Below, piece after piece: positions 35,448-45,064 of a DNA stretch of 64,000 bases. Positions within the stretch are counted from its first letter, which is position 1. Every line of letters starts with the position of its first letter. Source of the DNA: an uncultured Paracoccaceae bacterium (GTDB lineage Bacteria; Pseudomonadota; Alphaproteobacteria; Rhodobacterales; Rhodobacteraceae). Made by a program: the position numbers and the translations under genes. Below the pieces are notes generated by a model. It worked only from the letters and a program-made list of their open reading frames with translations, was not told the DNA's origin and searched no databases. The DNA lies in contig CANLVP010000001.1 in the NCBI GenBank assembly GCA_947494675.1, forward strand, positions 1,178,001 through 1,242,000, read 5' to 3'.

Positions 35448-36998
35448 TTACGCCACGGACCAACGCTCTGCCATGCGGGCGTTGTCCATCTGCCAGAGGT
35501 TACCGACCGTGTCAGGCGACACGATGCGGTTGTTCACGGCCTGGACGTAGTTGGCGAACATTGGGATCAGGACCCCGCCATCGTCACGCAGGATTTGCTG
35601 CATCTCATGGTACTGCTCGCGACGCTTGTCGCTATCCAGCTCAGCACGGGCGCTAAGCAGCAGTTCCTGGAAGCGGGCGCTGTCATTGCTGTCCCACTGG
35701 CTGTCGTTCCAAGGCACACCGGCCTCGTATGCCGTGGCGAACATCCAGTCTTCGGTCGCGCGACCAGACCAGTAGCAAGCACAGAAGGACTTTTTCAGCC
35801 ACACGTTGGACCAGTAGCCATCGGCTGGTTCCTGCACCACGTTGATGTTGATGCCAGCACCGGCAGCGGAAGCCTGATAGAGCTGGGCTGCGTCAACGGC
35901 ACCTTCGAACGCCGCGTTTGATGCGCTGAGTTCGATGTCGATGGAATCAAGGCCTGCCTCATTGAGGTAGAACTTTGCCTTATCCGCATCAAATTCCAGC
36001 TGTTCCATTTCAGAATGGTAGTACTGGTTTGCAGGACCGATGGGCGTGTCGTTACCCACAGCGCCGTGACCCAGCAGGATCTTGTCGACCATTTCCTGTC
36101 GGTTGACGCCATACTTCAGCGCGCGACGCACGTTCACATCGTTATAGGGCGATGTGTCGGTCAGCATCGGGAAGCTGTAGTGCTGGTTGCCGGTGACTTC
36201 CTGAATGCGCAGGTTCGGGTTCGCCTTGAGCAGTGCTTCGGTCTTAAAGTCGATGCGGTTGATCGTGTCGACCTGACCCGTCATCAGCGCGTTCATACGA
36301 GCGGTGTTGTCGTTGATCGCGATGAATTCGACCTCATCAAAGAAGCCGGCGCCGTCGCCCTTGTAGTGATCAGGAACGCGTTTGCCGACAAAGCGGACGC
36401 CGGGATCAAAGGCCACAACGCTGTAAAGACCCGTGCCGATCCCGTTCGCGATGGCGTTTTCGATGTTGCCTGCTGGGAACATCAGGATGTGATAGTCAGA
36501 CATCAGATAGGGGAAGTCGGCGTTGCCAGAGGCAAGCGTGAACTGCACCTGATGGTCGCCCATCTTCTTCATCTCAGTGATGGCTTCGACGATTGGTTTC
36601 GCCGCCGATTTGGAATCTTCGCCAACGTGCATTTGCAGCGAGGCAATCACGTCGTCGGCACCAAATGGCTTGCCGTCGTGGAATGTCACGCCCTGGCGCA
36701 GGTTGAATGTCCAGGTTTTGGCGTCTGCGGAAGCTTCCCAGCTTTCAGCCAATTCGCCCACAAGGCTGCCGTCTGCGGCAACTTCGGTCAGGCAGTCAAA
36801 GACCGTGCCGTGCGCGGCTGCGATCATGAAGATGTCTGAGTGTGTCCGGCCATCCCAGCTATCGGACGTGTTGGCGCCACCAAGACCAGCGGTCAGTTTG
36901 CCGCCACGTGTTTGCGCGCGCAGCGGAAGGCCCGTCAGGCCCAGCACACCGGCAGCAACACCGGTCTTAAGTAGACCACGTCTGCTAAATTCAGTCAT
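35448..36998 (-). CDS. ABC importer substrate-binding protein, oligopeptide (family 5), Tat-exported
   Basis: The 516-residue periplasmic protein starts with a twin-arginine signal (SRRGLLKTGVAAGVLG) ending LPLRAQ, implying export in folded form. The mature part is a family 5 (DppA/OppA) binding protein: LAESWEASADAKTWTFNLRQGVTFHDGKPFGADDV is the typical signature region, and YNDVNVRRALKYGVNRQEMVD follows near 290. It captures peptides or similar ligands for the adjacent permeases. A strong AGGGAGA precedes the ATG. It is last in the operon, 75 bp after the ATPase gene; ligand not predictable. Confidence 0.92.
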   Translation of the reverse strand: MTEFSRRGLLKTGVAAGVLGLTGLPLRAQTRGGKLTAGLGGANTSDSWDGRTHSDIFMIAAAHGTVFDCLTEVAADGSLVGELAESWEASADAKTWTFNLRQGVTFHDGKPFGADDVIASLQMHVGEDSKSAAKPIVEAITEMKKMGDHQVQFTLASGNADFPYLMSDYHILMFPAGNIENAIANGIGTGLYSVVAFDPGVRFVGKRVPDHYKGDGAGFFDEVEFIAINDNTARMNALMTGQVDTINRIDFKTEALLKANPNLRIQEVTGNQHYSFPMLTDTSPYNDVNVRRALKYGVNRQEMVDKILLGHGAVGNDTPIGPANQYYHSEMEQLEFDADKAKFYLNEAGLDSIDIELSASNAAFEGAVDAAQLYQASAAGAGININVVQEPADGYWSNVWLKKSFCACYWSGRATEDWMFATAYEAGVPWNDSQWDSNDSARFQELLLSARAELDSDKRREQYHEMQQILRDDGGVLIPMFANYVQAVNNRIVSPDTVGNLWQMDNARMAERWSVA

Positions 36999-37072
36999 AT
37001 CGTTCTCCCTAGTTTACGACTTGGGGCGTTTCTCGCCCACTTAGATCCACCCACATGGTGGGCACGATTCGG

Positions 37073-38716
37073 TTACATCTTATCAACAGCAGCGTCGCCG
37101 ATGTTATCAACTCCGCGTTCCTGCAGCAGATTTGTCAGCCAATCCGGGTCCATTTCAGGGACCGAGGACAGCAATAGGTCAGTATAGGCGTGGTGCGGTG
37201 GGGTAAACATCGCCTGCTTTTCCCCCTGTTCGACCACGCGCCCGTCTTTCATCACCACAACTTCGTCCGAGATCGCGCGCACGGTCGCAAGGTCGTGGGT
37301 GATGAACATATAGCTGAGTTTGAGTTCGTCCTGCAGCTTGGCCAAGAGCCGCAGAATGCCCTCGGCCACCAGTTGATCGAGCGCTGATGTCACCTCATCA
37401 CAGATGATGAATTTCGGTTCAGCGGCCAGTGCGCGGGCGATGCCGATACGTTGCTTTTGCCCGCCCGAAAGCTCTGAAGGGAGGCGATTGAAATACTGGC
37501 TTGGCTCAAGCTCAATCTGGTCCAGCAGGCTGTCGACGCGGGCACGCAGCTCTTTCCCGGTCAGGCCGGTGTAGAATTGCACGGGGCGCGCGATGATATT
37601 GCCGATGGACATGCGCGGGTTCAGCGCGGTGTCGGCCATTTGATAGATCATCTGCGCCTGTCGCAACTGGCCCTTGTCACGTTTGCGGTAGTCGGCAGGC
37701 AGCACCTGCCCGTCAAACGCGATCTCACCCGCTTTGGGCGGCAAGAGACCGGTAATACAACGTGCCGTCGTGGATTTGCCCGACCCGGATTCGCCAACGA
37801 CTGCGACGGTGCGGCCTTCGTGGATATCAAAGCTGACGTCATGCAGGACGGGCACGGTGCCGTAGGAGGCATCGACGTTGCGCACAGACACAACCGGCAC
37901 GGCACCGCCAATCACGGATGGTTTCGCGGGGCGTTCAAAGCTGCGCACGGCCCAAAGGCTTTTGGTGTATTCCTGCGTCGGTGCGGCCAACATCGTGCGG
38001 GTGTCGGCGGTTTCAACTTCATCGCCCTTCAGCAGCACCTTAATCTGGTCTGCCATCTGCGCCACAACGGCCAGATCGTGGGTGATGTAGATCGCGGCGG
38101 TGTCATATTCGTCGACGATTTCGCGGATGCTGGCGAGCACTTCGATCTGGGTGGTCACATCGAGCGCGGTGGTCGGTTCGTCAAAGATGATCAGATCGGG
38201 ACGGCAGGACATCGCCATCGCGGTCATCGCACGCTGCAGTTGACCGCCAGAGACCTGATGCGGGTAGCGAAAGCCGATGTTGTCGGGATCAGGCAGGCGC
38301 AGTTTGCGGTAAAGCTCCATCCCGGTTTCTTCGGCCTCGGGGCGCTTCATGGTGCCGTGCTGCACGGGGCCTTCGACCTGCTGGTCGATGATCCGGTGGG
38401 CGGGGTTGAAAGAAGCCGCAGCAGATTGCGCCACATAGGCGATCCGCTTGCCCAAAAGACCACGTTTGACCGCGGCAGAGGCTTTCACCAGATCGATGCC
38501 GTCAAATTCGACGGTGCCGCTGCTAATGCGCACGCCGTCGCGGGTAAAGCCCATGGCGGCAAGCCCCAGCGTAGATTTGCCAGCACCGGATTCACCGATC
38601 AGGCCCAGCACCTCACCCTTTTGCAGGGTCAGATCAACGCCGTTGATGATCGGGTTCCATTGTTCGTCGCTGCGCCCCTCAAGGCGGATATCGCGGATCT
38701 TAAGAAGTGTGCTCAT
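37073..38716 (-). CDS. Fused DppD-DppF ATPase of the peptide importer
   Basis: The 547-residue protein contains two complete ABC ATPase domains, equivalent to DppD plus DppF in one chain. Walker A motifs are GESGAGKST (about 41-49) and GESGSGKST (about 314-322); signatures are VSGGQLQRAM and LSGGQKQRIG; Walker B segments are LIIFDEPTTALDV and FIICDEVTSALDQ. Such fusions are common in alphaproteobacterial peptide/nickel transporters. Note the second site has DEVTS instead of DEPTS. The start overlaps the upstream permease stop by four bases. Confidence 0.94.
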   Translation of the reverse strand: MSTLLKIRDIRLEGRSDEQWNPIINGVDLTLQKGEVLGLIGESGAGKSTLGLAAMGFTRDGVRISSGTVEFDGIDLVKASAAVKRGLLGKRIAYVAQSAAASFNPAHRIIDQQVEGPVQHGTMKRPEAEETGMELYRKLRLPDPDNIGFRYPHQVSGGQLQRAMTAMAMSCRPDLIIFDEPTTALDVTTQIEVLASIREIVDEYDTAAIYITHDLAVVAQMADQIKVLLKGDEVETADTRTMLAAPTQEYTKSLWAVRSFERPAKPSVIGGAVPVVSVRNVDASYGTVPVLHDVSFDIHEGRTVAVVGESGSGKSTTARCITGLLPPKAGEIAFDGQVLPADYRKRDKGQLRQAQMIYQMADTALNPRMSIGNIIARPVQFYTGLTGKELRARVDSLLDQIELEPSQYFNRLPSELSGGQKQRIGIARALAAEPKFIICDEVTSALDQLVAEGILRLLAKLQDELKLSYMFITHDLATVRAISDEVVVMKDGRVVEQGEKQAMFTPPHHAYTDLLLSSVPEMDPDWLTNLLQERGVDNIGDAAVDKM

Positions 38717-39915
38717 TCTTTTAGCCCCGAAGATTTGTGCAGCATCCAGTCGACCACAAAGTTCACAGCCACGGTCAGCAGCGCGATGGCGCCAGCGGCC
38801 AGAAGTGGTGGCAATGCAGCGGTCGGTGCAAACTGGGCAAAGCTGATAAAGGACGCAGATTCTTTCACCATTGTGCCCCAGTCAGCCAGCGGTGGCTGGA
38901 TGCCGACACCCAAGAAGGACAGCGCGGCGATGGTCAGGAACACAAAGCAGAAGCGCAGGCCAAATTCGGCCAACAGCGGTGCGGTCGCGTTTGGCAGGAT
39001 TTCCTTGAAGATCAGATAGCCAAGACCTTCGCCGCGCAGCTTGGCCGCTTCGATATAGTCCATCACAACGATGTTCTGCCCGACGGCACGGGCCAGGCGG
39101 TAGACCCGCGTGCTGTCGATGACGGCGATAATCACGACCATAAAGATGGTCAGTGGGATGCCCCATTCAGCGGCCCAGACCGTTGCAATGGTCATCAGCA
39201 GAAGCGCGAAGATCAGCGACGGGATCGCCATCAGCACATCCACGGCCCGGCTGAGGAATTGGTCAAGCCAGCCGCCCAGCGTTGCCGCCAGAAACCCAAA
39301 CGTGGCCCCCAGCAAGAATGCCAGCACGGTCGTCGCAAAAGCGATGCCGACGGTGTTTCGTGCGCCATAGATCAGGCGGCTCAGCACGTCGCGGCCAATT
39401 TGGTCGGTGCCAAGGGGATAGGCCGGATCGCCGCCCATCGCAGGATTGCCGCCGGGGATCACGTTGGCGCTGGCAAGGACTTCTTCCTGACCGTAGGGCG
39501 CAATGATCGGGGCAAAGACCGCCATGATGACGTAGATGATGATGATCAGGATGCCAAAGCTCGCTGTGAGCGGCATCGATCGGAAAAGCTTGCGCGTGCC
39601 CGCCGTGCCCACGTATTTGCCGAACTGCTTGAACCCGATGGCCAAGAGCATCGACAGCAAGAGGCCCTGCACCGCCCAGCGGAAAAAGACGACGCCCGCA
39701 ACAGCAGTGCCTGCGTCATTCACGGTTGGCTTGAAGTAGAAGAAGACGCCCGCCACCAAGATCGCGGCGCCCAGTACATAACCAAAGGCCACGCCGTAAG
39801 GCATATCGCGGAACACCGGCGCGTTGCTCGTCGCCTTTTGCCCGGCCCACCGCAGCAGCCAACCGCCTGCGGCAATCCCGATAAGGATCAGCACAATCCA
39901 CATTAAAGCGCTCAT
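38713..39915 (-). CDS. Peptide ABC importer permease (DppC type) with N-terminal extension
   Basis: The C-terminal about 280 residues are a normal DppC permease with PLGTDQIGRDVLSRLIYGARN and the EAA loop (YIEAAKLRGEGLGYLIFKEILPNA) that contacts the ATPase. Ahead of these lies an extra 110 residues with three or four hydrophobic segments, making 400 residues against the usual 280-300. The extension has no recognisable domain. It overlaps both neighbours by four bases, so it belongs to the dpp-type operon. Confidence 0.9.
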   Translation of the reverse strand: MSALMWIVLILIGIAAGGWLLRWAGQKATSNAPVFRDMPYGVAFGYVLGAAILVAGVFFYFKPTVNDAGTAVAGVVFFRWAVQGLLLSMLLAIGFKQFGKYVGTAGTRKLFRSMPLTASFGILIIIIYVIMAVFAPIIAPYGQEEVLASANVIPGGNPAMGGDPAYPLGTDQIGRDVLSRLIYGARNTVGIAFATTVLAFLLGATFGFLAATLGGWLDQFLSRAVDVLMAIPSLIFALLLMTIATVWAAEWGIPLTIFMVVIIAVIDSTRVYRLARAVGQNIVVMDYIEAAKLRGEGLGYLIFKEILPNATAPLLAEFGLRFCFVFLTIAALSFLGVGIQPPLADWGTMVKESASFISFAQFAPTAALPPLLAAGAIALLTVAVNFVVDWMLHKSSGLKE

Positions 39916-40901
39916 TTGGGGTGCCTCAGACGGGGGTTGGACAGGATCGACAAGATGTCGGCCGTCAGGTTCAGCAAGATATAGGCAGCGGCAAAGATCA
40001 GGCAGCAGGCCTGCACAATCGGGATGTCACGGTTCTTGACCGCATCCACGAAAAGGTTGCCGATGCCGGGATAGACGAACACCACCTCGACCACGACAAC
40101 GCCGGTGATCAGATAGGCCAGGTTCAGCGCGATCACGTTGATGATCGGGGCCAAGGCGTTTGGCAGCGCGTGTTTGACGATGACGCGCATGGGGGACATC
40201 CCCTTGAGCCGCGCCATTTCGATATAGGGGCTAGCCAGCAGGTTGATGATCGCCGCACGGGTCATCCGCATCATATGCGCGGTCACCACCAGTGTCAGCG
40301 TGATCGCGGGCAGCATGGTTTTTTCCAGCCGCTCAAAGAACGTCAAATCAGCAGAGATATTCGACAGAGACGGGAAGATCGGGAAGATGAAGGCCAGAAA
40401 CAGCGTCATCAGGTAGGCCATAAAGAACTCAGGGCTGGAGATTGAGCTGAGCGTGGCGACGTTCGCGGCCCGATCAAAGATCGTGTTGCGGTAAAGCGCG
40501 GCCAGCACACCAAGCGTTACAGCAATTGGCACTGCGATAATCGCGGTGGTTGCGGCAAGGAACATCGTGTTGGCCAGACGCGGGGCGATTTGTTCCGCGA
40601 CACCGACATCACCGGCACCGCCAAGGTTGGTGCGAAAGTTCAACTGCGCAAAGCTGACACCCAGATCGCCGCGCAGCATCTTCGACAGCCAGTCAAAGTA
40701 GCGCACGACCATCGGCTGGTCCAAACCCAGATCGCGGCGGATGGTGGCAATCGATTCAGGCGTGGCACCCTGACCCAAAATCGCCTCGGCGAAATCACCC
40801 GGAAGGGCATTCACGGCAAGAAAGATGACGATGGATACGACGAGTAGGGTCAACAGCCCCAGGAGTAAGCGCTGGACAATAATCGATAATACGTTGGCCA
40901 A
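39912..40901 (-). CDS. Peptide ABC importer permease (DppB type)
   Basis: The 329-residue membrane protein has the N-terminal helix and first loop of DppB (RLLLGLLTLLVVSIVIF, then RRDLGLDQPMVVRYFDWLSKMLRGDLGVSF), six transmembrane helices in total and the EAA loop region (IEMARLKGMSPMRVIVKHALPNA). With the DppC-type partner it forms the channel. It is the first gene of the importer operon; a 57-bp gap separates it from the proline iminopeptidase gene upstream on the same strand, so a shared transcript is possible and would couple peptide uptake with peptide cleavage. Confidence 0.93.
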   Translation of the reverse strand: MANVLSIIVQRLLLGLLTLLVVSIVIFLAVNALPGDFAEAILGQGATPESIATIRRDLGLDQPMVVRYFDWLSKMLRGDLGVSFAQLNFRTNLGGAGDVGVAEQIAPRLANTMFLAATTAIIAVPIAVTLGVLAALYRNTIFDRAANVATLSSISSPEFFMAYLMTLFLAFIFPIFPSLSNISADLTFFERLEKTMLPAITLTLVVTAHMMRMTRAAIINLLASPYIEMARLKGMSPMRVIVKHALPNALAPIINVIALNLAYLITGVVVVEVVFVYPGIGNLFVDAVKNRDIPIVQACCLIFAAAYILLNLTADILSILSNPRLRHPK

Positions 40902-40958
40902 AGGAAGTCCCCAGATAGTCCCGGCCTTAGCCTAACGGCCAGTCGTTATCTGTAAAGG

Positions 40959-41948
40959 TCAAACATCCAGCAACCTGGGATTGCTGGCAAATCTGTCCAT
41001 TATGCGCACTAATTCGTCGCTTATGCCCGGTTCTGACAGGGCGTGGCCCGCGCGACCGATGAAATGCAATTTCGCTTTTGCCCAGTTTTGCGCCAATTGA
41101 TGCGCCGAGATCGGCGGGCAGATCATATCGTAACGCCCCTGCACGATCACCGCCGGGATATGCGAGATCCGGTCAAGGCAATCCATGATCTGTCGATCTG
41201 GCCCCAAAAAGCCGCCATTCACAAAGTAGTGGTTTTCAAGCCGGGCAAAGGCACGGGCATAATCCGCCGGGCTTTCGCCTGTCACGCCGTCGCTTCCCAT
41301 CGCGGCAAGCGCGTTTTCCCAAGACGCCCAGGCACGGGCATAGCGGGTTTCCTGCGTCAGGTCGCCGCTGAACAAGCGCCGATGATAGGCGGCGATCATG
41401 TCGTCGCGCTCATCCTCTGGGATCAGTTTGACGAAGCGTTCCCATAGATCGGGCCAGAACCGCCCAGCGCCGCCACCGTAGAACCAGTCAAGCTCTGGCT
41501 GGGTCATCAAGAAGACGCCGCGCAGGACAAAGGCCATGGTGCGATCCGGGTGGCTTTGCCCATAGATCAGCGCCAGCGTCGCACCCCAGCTGCCGCCAAA
41601 GACGATCCAGTGGTCGATGCCAAGGGTTTCGCGGATGAGCTCAATATCATCGACCAGATGCCACGTGGTGTTGTTTTCAACGCTGGCATGGGGTCGCGAC
41701 CGGCCACAGCCGCGCTGATCAAACAGGATGACGCGATAGACGTTGGGGTCAAAATAGCGGCGCATCGCGGGGCTGCAGCCGCCGCCCGGACCGCCATGCA
41801 GGACCACAACAGGAATACCATTCGGATTGCCGCATTGTTCGACGTAAACGCGGTGCCCATCGCCCACGTCGAGCATCCGCTGATCGAACGGGTCAATCGG
41901 CGAATATAAATACGCGGTTGCGCTCTTTTGGCTCAGGACCTTATCCAT
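40959..41948 (-). CDS. pip: Proline iminopeptidase
   Basis: This 329-residue alpha/beta hydrolase of peptidase family S33 removes N-terminal proline from peptides. The oxyanion motif HGGPGGG, the DQRGCGRSRPH segment, nucleophile elbow GGSWGATLAL (Ser in GGSWG), catalytic Asp in GRYDMICP and His in RAGHALSE are all present. ATG at 41948 starts the conserved sequence; the open frame upstream runs across the divergent ubiG and is not used. The 54-bp gap to ubiG must hold both promoters. Confidence 0.93.
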   Translation of the reverse strand: MDKVLSQKSATAYLYSPIDPFDQRMLDVGDGHRVYVEQCGNPNGIPVVVLHGGPGGGCSPAMRRYFDPNVYRVILFDQRGCGRSRPHASVENNTTWHLVDDIELIRETLGIDHWIVFGGSWGATLALIYGQSHPDRTMAFVLRGVFLMTQPELDWFYGGGAGRFWPDLWERFVKLIPEDERDDMIAAYHRRLFSGDLTQETRYARAWASWENALAAMGSDGVTGESPADYARAFARLENHYFVNGGFLGPDRQIMDCLDRISHIPAVIVQGRYDMICPPISAHQLAQNWAKAKLHFIGRAGHALSEPGISDELVRIMDRFASNPRLLDV

Positions 41949-42002
41949 ATCAGACCTATATAGGGCGTATGTCCCGGAAACCATGACAAGCGATGGAACG
42001 CA

Positions 42003-42740
42003 ATGACCACCGACACAATCGACCCGTCCGAGATTGCCAAGTTTGAGGCGATGGCCGCCGAATGGTGGGACCCTGCGGGCAAGTTCAAACCGTTGCACAT
42101 GATGAATCCGGTGCGGCTTGACTATACCACAAGCCAGATCGCCGCGGAATTTGAGCGTGATTTGGCGACCGAGAAACCCTTTGCCGGGTTGCGTATACTG
42201 GACATTGGTTGTGGTGGCGGGCTGCTGTGCGAACCGATGGCGCGCTTGGGGGCCACCGTCGTGGGCGTGGACGCGGCCCCGCGCAATATTCCGGTCGCGC
42301 AAATTCATGCCGAACAATCGGGGTTAGAGATTGACTACCGCGTTGGCACGGCAGAGGCGCTGGCAGATGCGGGTGAGCAGTTCGATGTGGTCCTGAATAT
42401 GGAGGTGGTCGAACATGTGGCCGACCCCTTGGGCTATCTGACGGCGTGCCAGCAATTGCTCAAACCCGGCGGCTTGCACCTGTGTTCCACGATCAACCGC
42501 AATCCAAAGTCCTTTGCCATGGCGATTGTGGGGGCCGAATGGGTGATGCGCTGGCTGCCCAAGGGCACGCATGAATGGGACAAGTTCATCACACCGGATG
42601 AGCTGTTCGCTTTGCTGGAAAAGGCCGGGCTGACGCCGGTGGATCGCAAGGGCTATGTCTTTAATTTCCTGACGTTTGACTGGGCCATGTCGGACCGCGA
42701 TCTGTCGGTGAACTACGTCACGGCGGCGACAAAGCCCTAG
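42003..42740 (+). CDS. ubiG: Ubiquinone biosynthesis O-methyltransferase UbiG
   Basis: UbiG performs both O-methylations of the ubiquinone ring. The 245 residues carry the family N-terminus with [30 protein letters not shown] motif [20 protein letters not shown], and post motifs [13 protein letters not shown] and [10 protein letters not shown]. Its 3' end overlaps the convergent GNAT gene by four bases. It is monocistronic, divergent from pip. Confidence 0.96.
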   Translation: MTTDTIDPSEIAKFEAMAAEWWDPAGKFKPLHMMNPVRLDYTTSQIAAEFERDLATEKPFAGLRILDIGCGGGLLCEPMARLGATVVGVDAAPRNIPVAQIHAEQSGLEIDYRVGTAEALADAGEQFDVVLNMEVVEHVADPLGYLTACQQLLKPGGLHLCSTINRNPKSFAMAIVGAEWVMRWLPKGTHEWDKFITPDELFALLEKAGLTPVDRKGYVFNFLTFDWAMSDRDLSVNYVTAATKP

Positions 42741-43522
42741 GCAGGTTTGCGCAAGACCCCGACAATGGTTTCGGTGTGCGCAAAGCCCATGCGCCGATAT
42801 AGCCTGCCTGCAGCGCCATCGGTATCAGCCACGATGACGGGCGTGGCATCCGGCGCGCGATCCAATGCCCAAAGACGGCAATGCCGCAAGAGTGCTGCGC
42901 AGATGCCGCGCCGCCGATGGGATTTTCGGGTTTCGACGTGCTGATAACGCGCCACGTGGTCGTCGTGAAACATCCCCATGTGGGCGACAAGTAAGTCACC
43001 CTCGAACGCGCCGAACCATTGGCCCAGATCGCGGGCAATCTGCTGGCGGCGCGCATGTGAGCGGCTGACCAAATAGCGGGTGTAGTCCTCTGCGGCATAC
43101 CCCTCTTGCAGACCAATCTCGTGCGCCATTGCGATCGTTTGATCCCAATCTGCGTCGGCCTCAATGGCGCGCAGCACGATGCCACTTGGTGTCTCAGCTG
43201 ATGCAATGTCGCCCGTCAGGCTGAGTGCATCGCAGATGTCGCGATCGTAGCCATCGGCCAGAAACGGCGGCAGCACGCGATCCGCATCAAGGTCAGGGAT
43301 ATCCCAGACGATGGCGCGATGCTTGGCCTGAGGTAAATGCCGGACAAAGGCGGCTTCAACCGCCGCCTTATCCAGATCGGCGCGTTTCAGGATCAGCTGG
43401 TTGCCCATCCAATAGTCAGGCTCTGCCGGGGTTTCCTGCACCAGATAGTCGCCCAGATCGGTGACATGGGTTTGCCCATCCATCACCAGCAATTCGCTGC
43501 GCAGCGCCAGTGACCGGATCAT
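42737..43522 (-). CDS. GNAT family N-acetyltransferase
   Basis: The 261-residue protein has an unassigned N-terminal half and a C-terminal GNAT domain (about 125-260). The acetyl-CoA loop is visible in [20 protein letters not shown] (R/Q-x-x-G-x-G/A) followed by [25 protein letters not shown]. Substrate unknown. It is the last gene of a five-gene minus-strand run (comF, grxC, nitrilase, marR, this gene) with overlaps of one to four bases at several junctions. Confidence 0.82.
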   Translation of the reverse strand: MIRSLALRSELLVMDGQTHVTDLGDYLVQETPAEPDYWMGNQLILKRADLDKAAVEAAFVRHLPQAKHRAIVWDIPDLDADRVLPPFLADGYDRDICDALSLTGDIASAETPSGIVLRAIEADADWDQTIAMAHEIGLQEGYAAEDYTRYLVSRSHARRQQIARDLGQWFGAFEGDLLVAHMGMFHDDHVARYQHVETRKSHRRRGICAALLRHCRLWALDRAPDATPVIVADTDGAAGRLYRRMGFAHTETIVGVLRKPA

Positions 43523-43956
43523 TCCGAGAGTTTTGACCGCAGCGCCCGCAAAACCGGCAGCGTTGTCTTAACCCGATCTTCGCCCACGGTGGTGACAACA
43601 TCCGAGATAATCGGCGCAATCGCGGCGAGGGCGGCATCGCGGGCAGCCAGACCGGCCGGGCTGATCGACACCATTTTGCGCCGGGCATCATCCCAATCCG
43701 GGCGCACATGCACCCAACCTGCCCATTCAAGCTTATTCAGGGTGTTGGTCATCGCGCCGCGCGTCAGGTGAAAGGACCGGGCCAGCTGCGCCGGGGATTT
43801 TTCGTTGTTGCTGTGGGCCAGATGGTTCAGCACCATGAAATGCGACAGCTCCATCCCCTTGGGCAAGACACGCGCAACGCTCATCCTTGCCAGCTGATCG
43901 ACAGCAAGCAATTCCGAAAACAGCGAGACCGCAAGGTTTTGGTTCGGGTCGGGCAT
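43519..43956 (-). CDS. MarR family transcriptional regulator
   Basis: The 145-residue protein is a winged-helix MarR regulator: KGMELSHFMVLNHLAHSNNEKSPAQLARSFHLTRGAMTNTLNKLE contains the recognition helix region and WVHVRPDWDDARRKMVSISPAG the wing. It probably controls its own operon or the GNAT gene it overlaps by four bases. Its start overlaps the nitrilase stop by one base. No operator could be identified since no promoter lies directly before it. Confidence 0.92.
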   Translation of the reverse strand: MPDPNQNLAVSLFSELLAVDQLARMSVARVLPKGMELSHFMVLNHLAHSNNEKSPAQLARSFHLTRGAMTNTLNKLEWAGWVHVRPDWDDARRKMVSISPAGLAARDAALAAIAPIISDVVTTVGEDRVKTTLPVLRALRSKLSE

Positions 43957-44774
43957 CAGGGTCCTGTGAAAGGGCTGTCGTGCGACAGCGATGGGATGCG
44001 TTGGCGTGCTTGTGCCACTTCCTTAAGGTCCAGATCAACCATGGCCGTGCCGCATTCGGTCCCCATATCCAGAATGACCTGCCCCCAAGGGTCCACCACC
44101 ATGGAATGTCCATAGGTCGCGCGCGGCTTTGGCGCGGTCACATGTGTGCCGGTTTGCGCAGCTGCAACGATATAGCAGCCCGTTTCAATCGCGCGGGCGC
44201 GCAGCAGCGTTTCCCAATGGGCCGCGCCGGTAACGGGTGAAAAGGCTGAAGGCACAAGGATCACATCCGCGCCCGCCTGTGCCAGCGCGCGGTAGAGGTG
44301 CGGAAATCGGATGTCATAGCAGATGGTCAGGCCGAGCTTGCCCAGCGGTGTTGCCGCGACGACGGCTTGCGATCCCGGTGCGTAGCGGGCGCTTTCGCGG
44401 TATTTCTCGGTTTCTGAGACGACAACATCGAACATGTGGATCTTGTCATAGCGGGCCGCGACTTGGCCCGTTGGATCCACAAGGAATGACCGATTGGCGA
44501 AACGTTCACCACCTGCCACGGCAAGCGAGCCAATCGAGAGCCAACGTCCATGGCGTTGGGCGAGGTCGGACAAACCGGCAAGCGTTGGGTCGCGGTCTTC
44601 ATCCACAACAAGGGCAGATTGCTTAGTGGGATCGGTGGTGATGAAGCCTGTGACCTCTGGCGTGCAGACAAGGTCCGCGCCTTGGGCATAAAGCGTTTCA
44701 ACCGCCGCCATCGTGGTCGGCAGATTTACAGCAGGGTCATCACCGACGCAAAGCTGGGTCAGCCCAACCTTCAC
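43956..44774 (-). CDS. Carbon-nitrogen hydrolase (Nit2/omega-amidase-like)
   Basis: The 272-residue nitrilase-superfamily enzyme has the Glu-Lys-Cys triad: Glu in TPEVTGF, Lys in YDKIHMFDV, Cys in LTICYDIRFPHLY. The sequence resembles Nit/YbeM proteins, which hydrolyse deaminated glutathione or other omega-amides; the position next to a glutaredoxin gene makes a glutathione-repair role plausible (inference). The start is GTG at 44774, overlapping the grxC stop by four bases. It is downstream of comF and grxC. Confidence 0.88.
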   Translation of the reverse strand: MKVGLTQLCVGDDPAVNLPTTMAAVETLYAQGADLVCTPEVTGFITTDPTKQSALVVDEDRDPTLAGLSDLAQRHGRWLSIGSLAVAGGERFANRSFLVDPTGQVAARYDKIHMFDVVVSETEKYRESARYAPGSQAVVAATPLGKLGLTICYDIRFPHLYRALAQAGADVILVPSAFSPVTGAAHWETLLRARAIETGCYIVAAAQTGTHVTAPKPRATYGHSMVVDPWGQVILDMGTECGTAMVDLDLKEVAQARQRIPSLSHDSPFTGP

Positions 44775-45028
44775 GCGGCCAGCAGGGCGTCCAGCTTGCC
44801 TGCGCGATCAAGGGCGGCCATGTCGTCGTAGCCACCAACATGGGTGTCACCGATAAAGATTTGCGGCACCGTGCGTCCGCCATTGGCGCGTTGCATCATG
44901 ATCGCGCGCTTGCCGGGGTCGCCGGCGACGTCGATTTCCTGAAACGACACGCCTTTGGCGGTCAAAAGTCGTTTGGCCATGTGGCAATAGCCACATGTGG
45001 GCGAGGTATAGATTTCAACGGTCTTCAT
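44771..45028 (-). CDS. grxC: Glutaredoxin 3
   Basis: The 85-residue glutaredoxin has the dithiol active site CGYC (SPTCGYCHMAKRLL, residues 7-20) and the glutathione-binding TVPQIFIGDTHVGGYDD. GrxC proteins usually have CPYC; Gly in place of Pro may change redox potential. ATG at 45028 has AAGGA eight bases upstream and is preferred to an ATG three codons earlier. A 36-bp gap separates it from comF. Confidence 0.94.
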   Translation of the reverse strand: MKTVEIYTSPTCGYCHMAKRLLTAKGVSFQEIDVAGDPGKRAIMMQRANGGRTVPQIFIGDTHVGGYDDMAALDRAGKLDALLAA

Positions 45029-45064
45029 CAGGCGCATCCTTGGACAACTTGGGTTGCGCTATAC

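Noticed and set aside
37577-39906. Two long plus-strand frames opposite the fused DppDF and DppC genes
   Set aside because: They are antisense to clear ABC transporter genes and have no domain; one is unusually rich in Gln/Arg/His.
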